Assembly (NCBI GenBank): GCA_964007475.1
Contig: OZ023273.1
Span: 145,053,308 to 145,117,307, forward strand
Reading direction: 5' to 3'
Source of the DNA: Hybos culiciformis
Lineage: Eukaryota > Arthropoda > Insecta > Diptera > Hybotidae
Length of the DNA: 64,000 bases
Shown here: one piece after another, positions 56,601-61,600 of the stretch
How positions within the stretch are numbered: position 1 is the first letter of the stretch
Layout of the letters: each line of letters opens with the position of its first letter
The notes under the pieces: model-generated
The model's database searches: none
The model's input: the letters and a program-made list of their open reading frames with translations, nothing else
What the model was told of the DNA's origin: nothing
Made by a program: the position numbers and the translations under genes

Positions 56601-58616
56601 AATAACTTTCCATAAAAAGTTTGGAATTTATTTTTTAATGTAATTTTTTTGATTTATTACACGTTTTATCTCCATACTTAACTTTTAATAATTTTTTCAT
56701 TACTACTCATACATCATGTAACTATATAAAGGAGAAGAAGAAGTACAAGAAACCTAGCATAATTTTTACTAAAAAATTGTGACGATATTTTTAGTTAATA
56801 CCTGTTTAAAAATTTGTAATAAATATTTAGATGTGCATTGAGAAAAATCAGCGTCCAACCAACTACTATTACTAACATCGCGTTGTTCGCATTCCCGTTT
56901 TGAAAATCCTTCAAATCCTCTTGGACATGATGAAAATATTGGTGCTCCAGGCGCACTTGATGTCCAATTAATCTCATAACGTTTTTCAGCAATGCACAGC
57001 TCAACTACACCTTTATCGATTACTGTGACATAAACACCTTTGGAGACTGGTTGAACGGCATTCGATACAATGCATGTATATTCTGCCGATTTCTAAAAAG
57101 GCAATTATATGAAAAATTAATTTAATTAATATTATATATAATTTAAAAATTAATGAAGCTGTAATTAATTTGCAAAGAATTGACAGAATGCGATTAAAAT
57201 ATGTTGTGATTAATAATGCACAATTTTTAAAATTTTATTTCATTTCACCGGACTGTTGATGTAAGACCTTACATATCATATCATATAATGAAAAGAAATA
57301 AAATGCATTTAAATACTTATTGGCCATTGAAGTCTGTAAGTCCAAATGCAGGAATTATTCATAGTTTGAAATTTATCTAATAAGCTGTATTGTAAACTAA
57401 TTCTTGCACCTTTGAAATATTTATAATTTAAGAAACTAAACCTATTTTGAACAAAAAATAAAAAATATTTTTCCGTGAAATTACCATAATATTTTTATCT
57501 GAAACAACTTTTGTTTTTTTTCTTTTAAACACCTACCCTGTTTGGGTAGGTTTTATTTTAATTGAAGAAGAGAATGTTATTATAATGTTTTTATTTACTT
57601 CAGGTCAGATTGTCTTATTAAAATGTGACAAAAACAAAATTAAAATTTAATAAAATCAGAATAAAGTGGTGACAGATGGATCTTTGAATTTTAAATAAGG
57701 AAAATGAGAAGAATTTCAATAATTGGAGCTTAAAAAGATGAATGTAGTACTAGTAGATGACGAAAAATTAATCACGTTATCTTTAAAGATAACTATTGAT
57801 CTGAACTGCAATTATATTAATTATATTTCACGGTTTTGACAAAAATAAATATTTTAATACATATTTATGTACAATTGTGTGCAAATTTCTTCTGAAATTA
57901 TTAATGTTCTCATTTATGAAATTTTCCCTCTATAACTCATTTATCTATATTTGACAAATAATACGAAAACTGTCAATTTCAAACTTGTAAAGAAAGAAAT
58001 ACAACCATAAAAATGAATCATATTGCGTTATGTAGGTGGTTACTTTTTTGGGAAAAATATTCGATTTTTATTTATTCCATTGAAATGTAATCAAAAATCG
58101 TAGATCTTCTTTAAAAAAAAATTAATGAAGTGAAATGAATGAAGTGTGATTCTTTAAAAAATATATCAGTATCGTTATTGAATATTTCGTTTCTTTTAAG
58201 AATTTATTGAGTTGATTTCTTTCGAGAAAAAACATTTTATAAAACCAGGGTAAAAAAGAAACAAACATTTTATTTTGTATACTTTTATTAAAACGTTAAA
58301 ATATTACCTGAATATTTTTAATTTTTAATATGCTACCATCAGGATATAAATCCTCCCACATAGCTGAATCTGGATTTGATTGAAACAGAATACCATTTCT
58401 TGTCCAACTATAACCATAATTTCCATATTTTTGTTTTGAATGGCTAGAAAATGTTACAATTTCTGAACTTTCAGCTGATGAACTTCCCGACAGGCATTTA
58501 ACTCTCAACGAATCACCTCTATATAATGTAACACTAACAGGATTCACCTTCAATTTTGGTGGAGTTTGAACTCGAACATGAACTGATTTACATTGTTCTA
58601 CACCCCAATCAATTAC
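7021..58616 (-). CDS. Adhesion G-protein-coupled receptor, ADGRA type (CG15744-like), 5' partial, 13 exons
   Basis: Exons in transcript order: 58308-58616, 56802-57092, 55901-56035, 51185-51301, 45876-46174, 41474-41623, 40087-40266, 37996-38134, 35167-35385, 21532-22004, 20856-20988, 7765-7915, 7021-7574. All introns are GT-AG, phases match at every junction, and the total is 3150 bases (1049 residues plus stop). Visible residues: Ig domain about 15-125, HormR 133-190, GAIN about 195-540 with GPS at 505-534, seven helices at about 553-578, 585-610, 617-641, 690-713, 727-752, 776-796 and 801-825, then a 220-residue cytoplasmic tail. Ig plus HormR plus GPS plus 7TM is the ADGRA plan. In that family a signal peptide and leucine-rich repeats precede the Ig, so the 5' exons lie beyond 64000. 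The protein should sit in the plasma membrane. Vertebrate relatives act in Wnt/planar-polarity contexts; the ligand here is unknown. Oddities are a degenerate GPS and no TM3-ECL2 cysteine pair. Confidence 0.9.
7765..7915 (-). CDS. ADGRA exon: end of TM7 and proximal tail
   Basis: The exon has 50 codons plus one base, phase 0 in and phase 1 out, with acceptor TTCCTTTTTCAG and donor T|GTGAGT. It completes TM7 (GIGILFCFVIKAEYN), followed by a Ser/Thr/Lys-rich juxtamembrane tail. A 12.9-kb intron precedes it. Confidence 0.85.
8298..8940. mobile_element. Non-autonomous hAT element with 8-bp target duplication
   Basis: GATGGCAC is duplicated exactly at 8290-8297 and 8941-8948. The ends are CAGCGGGGCTCGTA on the left and the inverse of CAGTGGCGGCCCGTGG on the right, typical of hAT TIRs. 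Next to the left end is a subterminal hairpin, GGTGCTGC/GCAGCACC (about 8317-8338). GCAGCACCCTC recurs near the right end. The interior holds a 115-base-period repeat around TTGAATGT (8638 and 8753). The ORF at 8614-8811 is this repeat read through, not a transposase. Confidence 0.88.
12730..12828 (+). CDS. Candidate small ORF 1, overlapping the next by stop/start
   Basis: 32 codons from an ATG in good context (AAAATGG), with non-A+T-biased codons (CCG CCG, TCG, ACG). The product begins METVAPPNDLKSLSTIKK and is hydrophilic. Its TAA overlaps the ATG of the next ORF (TAATG). Read with one base skipped, the two would make one 93-95-residue single-pass membrane protein, so this may be one gene broken by a frameshift. 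I do not recognise it. Confidence 0.25.
   Translation: METVAPPNDLKSLSTIKKNSTTKQGFHYKISK
12828..13016 (+). CDS. Candidate small ORF 2, hydrophobic N terminus (62 aa)
   Basis: ATG context is ATAATGGCG. The product opens with a hydrophobic run, MALQIICVIVLLLYIP, like a signal peptide or membrane anchor. A Cys-containing segment (ENFCFTYECFLLRCHEP) and a basic end follow. TATAAAAA lies at 12774-12781, about 47 bases upstream. A possible donor (AAAAG|GTATCC) lies inside it. Family unknown; it lies antisense within a receptor intron. Confidence 0.28.
   Translation: MALQIICVIVLLLYIPEFVDFVSFILKRYPVENFCFTYECFLLRCHEPIKEISYKFVTKKKI
14161..14268. ncRNA. miRNA-precursor-like hairpin
   Basis: About 108 bases fold into one long imperfect stem. 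The perfect core AAAGTATGAGATGT / ACATCTCATACTTT lies at about 14180-14193 and 14239-14252. It is extended on the loop side by CATTG/CAATG after a 2x2 mismatch, and on the basal side through G-U pairs to TAATA/TATTA. The terminal loop is about 31 bases. Size, arm length and loop fit a pri-miRNA. I do not recognise the arms as a known family. Either strand could be transcribed; the host intron runs on the minus strand. A tiny MITE is the alternative. Confidence 0.4.
15653..15868 (+). CDS. Candidate small ORF with signal-anchor-like N terminus (71 aa)
   Basis: ATG context is GAAAATGAAC. A hydrophobic N terminus (MNVKFLTLLLKILYKIF) is followed by a Lys-rich stretch, CC, and a polar C-terminal half with balanced codons (KISGYNTDNTYVSQTYAIYAL is its last part). 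No family recognised. Chance ORF remains the main alternative. Confidence 0.15.
   Translation: MNVKFLTLLLKILYKIFLFFLPCLLKKKKKRKSFYKCCNNNTPNQTTYYIKISGYNTDNTYVSQTYAIYAL
20856..20988 (-). CDS. ADGRA exon: TM6 and start of TM7
   Basis: The exon is 133 bases: one base completes Arg, then 44 codons follow. The acceptor is GTGCCTTTTCAG and the donor is CTA|GTAAGT. It encodes VGLLNRTGIILFLKITTD, the TM6 helix, a short loop with sequon NTT, and the first half of TM7 ending FGICCIFL. Confidence 0.85.
20989..21531 (-). other. Receptor intron between TM5 and TM6 exons
   Basis: 543 bases, A+T-rich, with an (AAT)n microsatellite at 21428-21450. No gene. Confidence 0.8.
21428..21450. repeat. (AAT)n microsatellite
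   Basis: Uninterrupted AAT units for about 23 bases. Confidence 0.85.
21532..22004 (-). CDS. ADGRA exon: TM3 to TM5
   Basis: The exon has 157 codons plus AG, phase 0 in and phase 2 out, with acceptor TTTAATTTCAG and donor AG|GTAAAT. It encodes TM3 (617-641), a 48-residue second intracellular loop rich in Ser, Lys and Gln, TM4 (690-713, including GISWLLPILFAIS), a short loop GKWPLSWWLEYPNS, and TM5 (727-752), followed by a basic stretch KKLLWLLKK. The usual Cys at the start of TM3 and the Cys in extracellular loop 2 are both absent (DWHS and LSWW stand in their place). Confidence 0.87.
23921..23957. repeat. (AT)n microsatellite
   Basis: Alternating A/T with two G interruptions. Confidence 0.8.
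25707..26762 (+). CDS. Rae1-like: Rae1-like WD40 mRNA-export/nucleoporin-binding protein, intronless (probable retrogene)
   Basis: A single uninterrupted frame of 351 codons runs from ATG (context AACATGG) to TGA. Family features in order: MNDVEVNSPP (20-29); GSWDGKVYCW (51-60) and WSDDGTKIFIAS (85-96), WD blades; MTGSWDKTIKFWDTRSP (136-152); PERCYC (161-166); FKCHR (247-251); SVGSDGTFSFWDT (278-290); YDWSKGHEY (324-332); and the terminal DELKP. Length and order match Rae1/Gle2, a seven-bladed propeller that binds the GLEBS motif of Nup98 in mRNA export and mitotic checkpoint control. About 19 extra N-terminal residues precede the usual start. The gene lies within the 13-kb ADGRA intron on the opposite strand. 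The absence of introns suggests retroposition, although an intronless parental gene is possible. The intact frame argues for function, perhaps germline-biased as many insect retrogenes are (inference). Confidence 0.93.
   Translation: MDSFRGFLPPVIEDCTTDCMNDVEVNSPPSDTISSLRFSPSILRECFLVAGSWDGKVYCWQVNQNCYTTLKSIQTINNPILDVCWSDDGTKIFIASCNNIVQSWDLVTNQTLEVAKHDAPVKTCHWIKGNNYSCLMTGSWDKTIKFWDTRSPTPMMSINLPERCYCSDVIYPMAVVGTAQNVILIYSLDYSPMEYKRDENLLNSQLRVVSIFKDKTGNPVGCAIGGIDGRIAIKYVNPLPTQDNFIFKCHRVDENDVCQNIYPINDIAFHPIHRTMASVGSDGTFSFWDTDYRSELKNSERFNQPLNKCTFDSSGQIFAYSVGYDWSKGHEYCYKNYNRILLRNCYDELKP
34016..34039. repeat. (AT)n microsatellite
   Basis: About 12 AT units. Confidence 0.8.
35167..35385 (-). CDS. ADGRA exon: TM1 and TM2
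   Basis: The exon has 73 codons and phase 0 at both ends, with acceptor AATAAACAG and donor CAA|GTAAGT. It encodes a hydrophobic helix rich in Ile, Phe and Cys (553-578), a short basic loop YNRKC, and a second helix (585-610) ending FLKLLPQ. The spacing of about 25 residues from the GPS to TM1 is typical of the family. Confidence 0.85.
35386..37995 (-). other. Receptor intron between GPS and TM1 exons
   Basis: 2.6 kb, A+T-rich, no gene. It contains a perfect 24-base palindrome at 37747-37770. Confidence 0.8.
37747..37770. repeat. Perfect palindrome around an (AT)n core
   Basis: TCCG, sixteen alternating T/A bases, then CGGA: self-complementary over 24 bases. Confidence 0.85.
37996..38134 (-). 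CDS. ADGRA exon: GPS motif
   Basis: The exon is 139 bases: one base finishes Gly, then 46 codons follow. The acceptor is ATAAAACAAAG and the donor is AAT|GTAAGT. It contains the GPS: W505, C510, C522 and C524, then PLS and GTFVVLM. In cleaved adhesion GPCRs the tripeptide after the second C-x-C cysteine is His-Leu-Thr/Ser. Here the His is Pro, so autoproteolysis is doubtful. The cysteine/tryptophan framework is otherwise intact. The codons for the CICPLSG core recur as an exact 21-base copy at 42261-42281. Confidence 0.88.
38590..38625. repeat. (AAT)n microsatellite
   Basis: About eleven AAT units with one interruption. Confidence 0.85.
39661..39697. repeat. 15-bp tandem repeat
   Basis: GAGAGCGCTGAGCAT twice, then GAGAGCG. 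It is unusually G+C-rich for this intron and each unit contains AGCGCT. Confidence 0.9.
40087..40266 (-). CDS. ADGRA exon: GAIN subdomain B beta strands
   Basis: The exon is 180 bases. One base completes a Ser codon and the last two bases (GG) start a Gly codon at GG|GTAAAT. The acceptor is TTTTTCCTAAAG. It encodes SRIIATWLFQAN and VEIIFQHDSIPKNTDWLPVC, the beta strands and first cysteine before the GPS. Confidence 0.82.
40658..41383. mobile_element. Non-autonomous hAT element with 8-bp target duplication
   Basis: GTTATACA is duplicated exactly at 40650-40657 and 41384-41391. The ends are CAGTGGTCGAAGTG and the inverse of CAGTGCTCGAAGTGAG. Both subterminal regions carry GGGATG motifs (GTGGTGGGATGG left, CCGGGATG right). 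The interior has no long frame. It lies in the intron between receptor exons at 41474 and 40266, 90 bases past a donor site. Confidence 0.9.
41474..41623 (-). CDS. ADGRA exon: GAIN subdomain B
   Basis: The exon is 150 bases. Its first base completes the Gly codon and it ends with two bases (AG) of the next codon at AG|GTAAGC. The acceptor is TTCATTTTCAG. The peptide includes LDIRRTKNLMNIMSNGTIF and LTRFLPKTYYSRG, with possible N-glycosylation at NGT and NLT. The LPKT stretch resembles the start of GAIN B in ADGRA receptors. A hAT element lies 90 bases past the donor. Confidence 0.8.
42261..42281 (-). repeat. 21-bp copy of receptor GPS codons
   Basis: Identical to 38031-38051 in the GPS exon and in the same orientation. 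It covers the codons for CICPLSG. Flanks diverge at once on both sides. Confidence 0.7.
43050..43320. pseudogene. Coding-like island of unknown origin
   Basis: Visibly richer in G+C than its surroundings. On the plus strand a frame without Met runs from about 43132 to the TAA at 43316. It includes SGLPIDARYLFFELGPE and YYAQDIEKVEDQLFGVKRKL. On the minus strand another frame includes GRNKIVWNSQVLIRRTNN and EHQLEDPNIERHLC. I recognise neither. It is probably a fragment of a transposon or processed gene. No TIRs or target duplication were found. Confidence 0.35.
43475..43521. repeat. Perfect 16-bp inverted repeat
   Basis: TTTATGGTGGATAATT and its complement, separated by 15 bases. An extra direct copy of ATGGTGGATAATT precedes it at about 43464. 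Confidence 0.85.
45876..46174 (-). CDS. ADGRA exon: low-complexity GAIN insert
   Basis: The exon starts in phase 0 after AAAAAATAG and ends two bases into a Gly codon at GG|GTAAGT. It encodes QIKKFQLLTQSAALNRE, then a long Ser/Ala/Asn/Gly-rich linker, then FRIYTTSMKALPFNLRIYG, which returns to GAIN-like beta structure. The linker is built of TCA, GCA and AAT codons, as expected for a fast-evolving insect insert. Antisense frames here are open only because of this repetitive composition. Confidence 0.8.
47554..48175. mobile_element. Non-autonomous hAT element, CAGTGGTGCCCAA ends
   Basis: The left end CAGTGGTGCCCAA is the exact inverse complement of the right end TTGGGCACCACTG. Subterminal TGGCCC motifs mirror each other (ATCTGGCCCG left; inverse of AATGGCCCGTGG right). 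This is a common hAT end type. Flanking octamers (GTATAACA and AACATATA) do not match, so the duplication has decayed or rearranged. About 620 bases, no transposase frame. Confidence 0.82.
49534..49716 (+). CDS. Candidate small ORF (60 aa), unrecognised
   Basis: From ATG (AAAATGCGG) to TAA. Codons are more balanced than in nearby frames (CGC, CTC, GTC, ATC CAG CCG CAG). The product contains LVLVFENIQPQIRRE and is basic. No promoter or family recognised, so a chance ORF or transposon piece is likely. Confidence 0.15.
   Translation: MRTGMKIYLRYFQTQSKKLLVLVFENIQPQIRRETEFINMIVGIFQRFARKTICKSIIIV
51185..51301 (-). CDS. ADGRA exon: GAIN subdomain A helices
   Basis: The exon has 39 codons and phase 0 at both ends, with acceptor CATTTTCTAG (read on the minus strand) and donor CAG|GTGAGTT. 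It encodes amphipathic helices (VENYLKVKGTHLEREMAAE and HILDKVMQNVVSIN). A hAT element (51342-51832) ends only 40 bases upstream of the acceptor, so the branch-point region is squeezed against or inside the element. Confidence 0.8.
51342..51832. mobile_element. hAT-type MITE with 8-bp target duplication
   Basis: TAGACTGGTTC at the left and GAACCAGTCTA at the right are exact inverse complements. ATATTTAT is duplicated at 51334-51341 and 51833-51840. 491 bases, no transposase. It lies 40 bases from the acceptor of a receptor exon. Confidence 0.85.
52636..53040 (-). mobile_element. Internally deleted hAT element keeping the transposase 3' end
   Basis: The end at 52636 reads CAGGGCCGTATTAAC. The other end reads CAGGGGCGCC inversely near 53034. 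ATATGCA flanks it at 52629-52635 and 53041-53047, a seven-of-eight target duplication. The minus strand carries a piece of hAT transposase (52726-52839), confirming the family. Confidence 0.75.
52726..52839 (-). pseudogene. hAT transposase C-terminal (hATC dimerisation) fragment
   Basis: 38 codons in frame, including KNYLRLSLGQYKLNNLSILS and VLLEKLDRKELIDK. This matches the conserved C-terminal block of hAT transposases (Leu-Arg, x-x-Gln-x-x-Leu-x-x-Leu, Ser-Ile-Glu). A TGA interrupts the frame two codons upstream, and a decayed SFSKL-like region lies just before. It is a dead remnant. Confidence 0.8.
53475..53520. repeat. AATAAGTAAA tandem repeat
   Basis: About four units of AATAAGTAAA(A). 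Confidence 0.8.
53653..53710. repeat. 21-bp tandem repeat
   Basis: TTCAGGGTTGGTGTAATATA-type units start at 53653, 53674 and 53695. The third diverges into CAGGGGTGGGTAAAG. Confidence 0.85.
55901..56035 (-). CDS. ADGRA exon: GAIN subdomain A
   Basis: The exon has 45 codons and phase 0 at both ends, with acceptor TATTATTTAG and donor GAG|GTAAAAG. The peptide is helical and contains ALTLGYQKANCSTILKSC and FLPGESEFLMDILQE. These correspond to the first helices of the GAIN domain after the HormR in ADGRA proteins. The open frame continues past the donor, but the next exon joins in frame only at this splice site. Confidence 0.8.
56036..56801 (-). other. Receptor intron after HormR exon
   Basis: 766 bases, A+T-rich, nothing further seen. 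Confidence 0.8.
56802..57092 (-). CDS. ADGRA exon: end of Ig domain and HormR (HRM) domain
   Basis: The exon has 97 codons and phase 0 at both ends. The acceptor follows TGCCTTTTTAG and the donor is CAG|GTATTA. It opens with KSAEYTCIVSNAV, the F strand whose Cys (110) pairs with Cys41 of the previous exon. A hormone-receptor domain follows with cysteines at 136, 159, 171 and 189, the motif RYEINWTSSAPG, and a W at 182 before DADFSQC. The Cys/Trp spacing matches the HRM of ADGRA receptors. Sequons NWT and NSS are present. The exon ends in the helix that begins the GAIN domain (YLLQIFKQ). Confidence 0.88.
57093..58307 (-). other. Receptor intron inside the Ig domain
   Basis: 1.2 kb, A+T-rich. 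A short hairpin CACCTACCCtgtttGGGTAGGT lies at about 57530-57551. No gene. Confidence 0.75.
58308..58616 (-). CDS. ADGRA exon: first part of Ig domain
   Basis: The exon has 103 codons and phase 0 at both ends. The acceptor follows TTCTATTTTTCCAG and the donor is CAG|GTAATA. It encodes the A to E strands of an Ig-like domain. After the motif TPPKLKVNPVSV come YRGDSLRVKC with the B-strand cysteine (residue 41 of the visible protein) and YGYSWTRNG with the C-strand tryptophan (71). SILKIKNIQ at 95-103 is the E strand leading to the F strand in the next exon. The insertion between B and C strands is Ser-rich. This is the first exon in the window; the sequence from 58617 to 64000 shows no further exon I can support. 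Confidence 0.85.
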
Positions 58617-61600
58617 CTGGAAAAATAGAATAAAAATTTTTTTTAAAATTACAACATTTATAGCTCCGAACATATATAATTTTCTAGAAGAAATCTATTA
58701 TTGTAATAAGTTAAAATACCTCAAAGAGAAAAATTTATTTTTATATAAAAAAAAAAATTAATTTAAACTCGTATTATAGACTGTAGATATTTAGAGATAT
58801 TAAAATACTCATTTAAAGTAACCTATTTGAATTGAGTAAGTGTACGCATTATGTTGAGCTCATTTTCCATCAAAAATTAAAAAAGGAAGTATAAGTTTAC
58901 ATTAATGGTTAGACCTCGATTGATTTGGACTAGGGTCGATGAAAATTTTTATATTTCAATACGGCCCCTGGTTATGACCAATGTATCTTATGAATAGAAA
59001 TGTTGAAAACAGCCGTCAGTACTGTTGCTGTTATTTTTATTTTTCTCAGTTTTATATTCTTAAACGAATTCATTATTTTAATGTGGAAAAATTAGGTTAA
59101 ATAACAATTTAATTTTTAAATTATTACCCAAATTTTAATGAGGTCCGCGGACAAAAAACTTTCAATCAACAACAACTTTACGATTTATATACTCGTATTT
59201 ATTTTCCCCACAAAGATTTCGATTTCGAAAAAAAAAATTAAAAATTAAAAGAAAAAACTTTTCTGCGGAACTTCTCATTTTAAATAAAGTTTTTCAAAAT
59301 AATTACTGTAGAAGTAAATATATTTCATTGAACTTTTTCGGTTAAATGACTTCATTATATTAATTGCATCCTTTTTTATGAAATATTGCAATTTTATCTT
59401 AAGTCATTATGCTATTAATTTAAATTAAAAAGGGAATTAAAATTTTTTTATTAGCAAATGAGTTCAAGAGAAATTAAAAAAAAAAAATAATTTTATTTTT
59501 TTATTCATTTTAATTTTTCTTTTACATACAGAAAATAAAAAATATAAAAAACATTTTTCTTCTACATAATTATAATATACATACATATGTACATTGTAGT
59601 ACAATATTATATGTACGTATTTCAGTTTGAAGAAAATTGCAACTGTAGAAATTCCTTGATTAGTAGATTTTTTAATGAAATGTCAAATTTTTAATTTATA
59701 TGTGTTAAATTGAAAATTAGTGGAATTTAGTGCAAATGTTTTTCAAGAATATAAGTATTTTTGATAAAGGATGGAGTTCGAGAGGGAGAAGATAGAAGAA
59801 GTTCAGCAATATGAGCAATAAAATATAAAATTGATTATTATTTATCTCGTTTTGTCAAAACAATTTGAAGATTTTTATGTTTCGAAATTTAATTATAATT
59901 AGAAAAATGCTGTCGATAAGATCGGTTTTCGAGGTAAGAAAGTCTAACATTAATTTATATTATTCAATTGTGACATTCAGCTGATTAATCCTAATGTTAA
60001 AAAACTTAATTTAATTAATGCTTAATCAAAAATAAAAGTGCAGCATTTCATGTTGAAAACGAAGAACCACACTAAAATAATATAAAATTTTATTCATTTA
60101 TTGAACAAAAAAAACAATTCAATAAACTAATTTTATATAAATTGCTTCTTTCCTTTATAGTTAGAGGAAATTAATACCATTATGTTCTTGTACATATATA
60201 GATATATGAATATAAAAGTTGTCTGAGTAAAATAAAAAATAAAAATTATATTTGACTCTGAAACAAACGCAAAACATTTCTCAAGGATTTAGAACGAGAA
60301 TCAATACAAAAAAAAAGAAAACATATTCAATAGTGAGAATTTGTAATCAAATTACTGATTAATTATGTAACCGGAAGACATTTTGCGTGCAAAGCTCTTT
60401 TTTTTAAAAAAGGATACAAAATATAGGTATATCATATCCTTTTTTTTTTTATAAATCATTTCCAGAGAAAAGACTATCATATCAAAAAGTATTACCAATG
60501 GCGGTAAGCTTCAACCAGCAAACTCAGGATTGGAATAGGTTTAAAATTTATTTTTGATTTCATTTTTGAATCAAACTTTATATTTCAACATTTATGTAAA
60601 CAAAGAGTTTCAATATGTTTCACATTAAACCTTTATGTAGCATACACAATATACCTCGTTAACGCAGTTAATTCATATATATAAATATTTTTGAGAAAGT
60701 AAAATGTGTACACATTTTAATGTTTTATTTATAATGGAAATTATCTTTAATTAAATACGTATTGGGTTCCTTGCTTTTTAATGAAAGACTTCATCCTTAG
60801 ATTCTGTTTTCAAAAGTTTTTTCAGAAACAAATATTAAGAAAATAAATAAAAAGAATGCATTAAATGATTTCTTTTTTACACAACTTAACGTGATAAAGT
60901 TAAAAATGAGGAATTTTTTTTTAGTTATTATACTTTAAGTTTTTAGAATATGTTTTTATATTCTTGTAATTTAAATTAACTTCAACATAATTAGGAAAAT
61001 TATCTTAACATAACATAAAAATGTTTTACAATTAGCAAAAAGAAATTTTTATCAAATATGTTCTTTTAATAAAAAATAGACTAATTAAATAAAATCCTAC
61101 TAAGTAGTAAAATGCCCTCATATGCAAAGTTTAAAATAAATGGGTTTATAAATCCCAAAATCTAAATAATTTTTATTATGCCTGAGGTTTAGCAAAATTC
61201 ATAAATTATTTTAGAACAAAAACTAACTTCAGAGCGTGAGAAAAATGGTTACACAAACTATGGAAAATAATGAAAGTTATTTTGAAAGTTATTAACAATG
61301 GAGTGTGATAAATTGTAATTAATAAACAGCGATTATTATTTGACGTAATAAATTGATGATCCCATAGTGTTTTACTAGACTTTTCTCTATATATAATAAT
61401 ATGTAAAATAATTTTATGTGAAAAGAAAACTTTGTTTTTGAATATACCTTTTTTAAAGGACAAGTTTACTTTTAAAACAAAAAGTAGAAATTTGTTTTTT
61501 TTATTTTGTTTCTTTGTGTTTACTTATATCCCTGTTGACATATTGTTGATGTTTTATGTAACAGTTTTATAAATATTGTTAGATTTTCTGTCTCAATGGG

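Noticed and set aside
58911..58985. G+C-richer patch with ACTAGGGTCGATG and CGGCCCCTGG
   Set aside because: Looks like a possible transposon scrap, but no inverted repeat or target duplication could be found.
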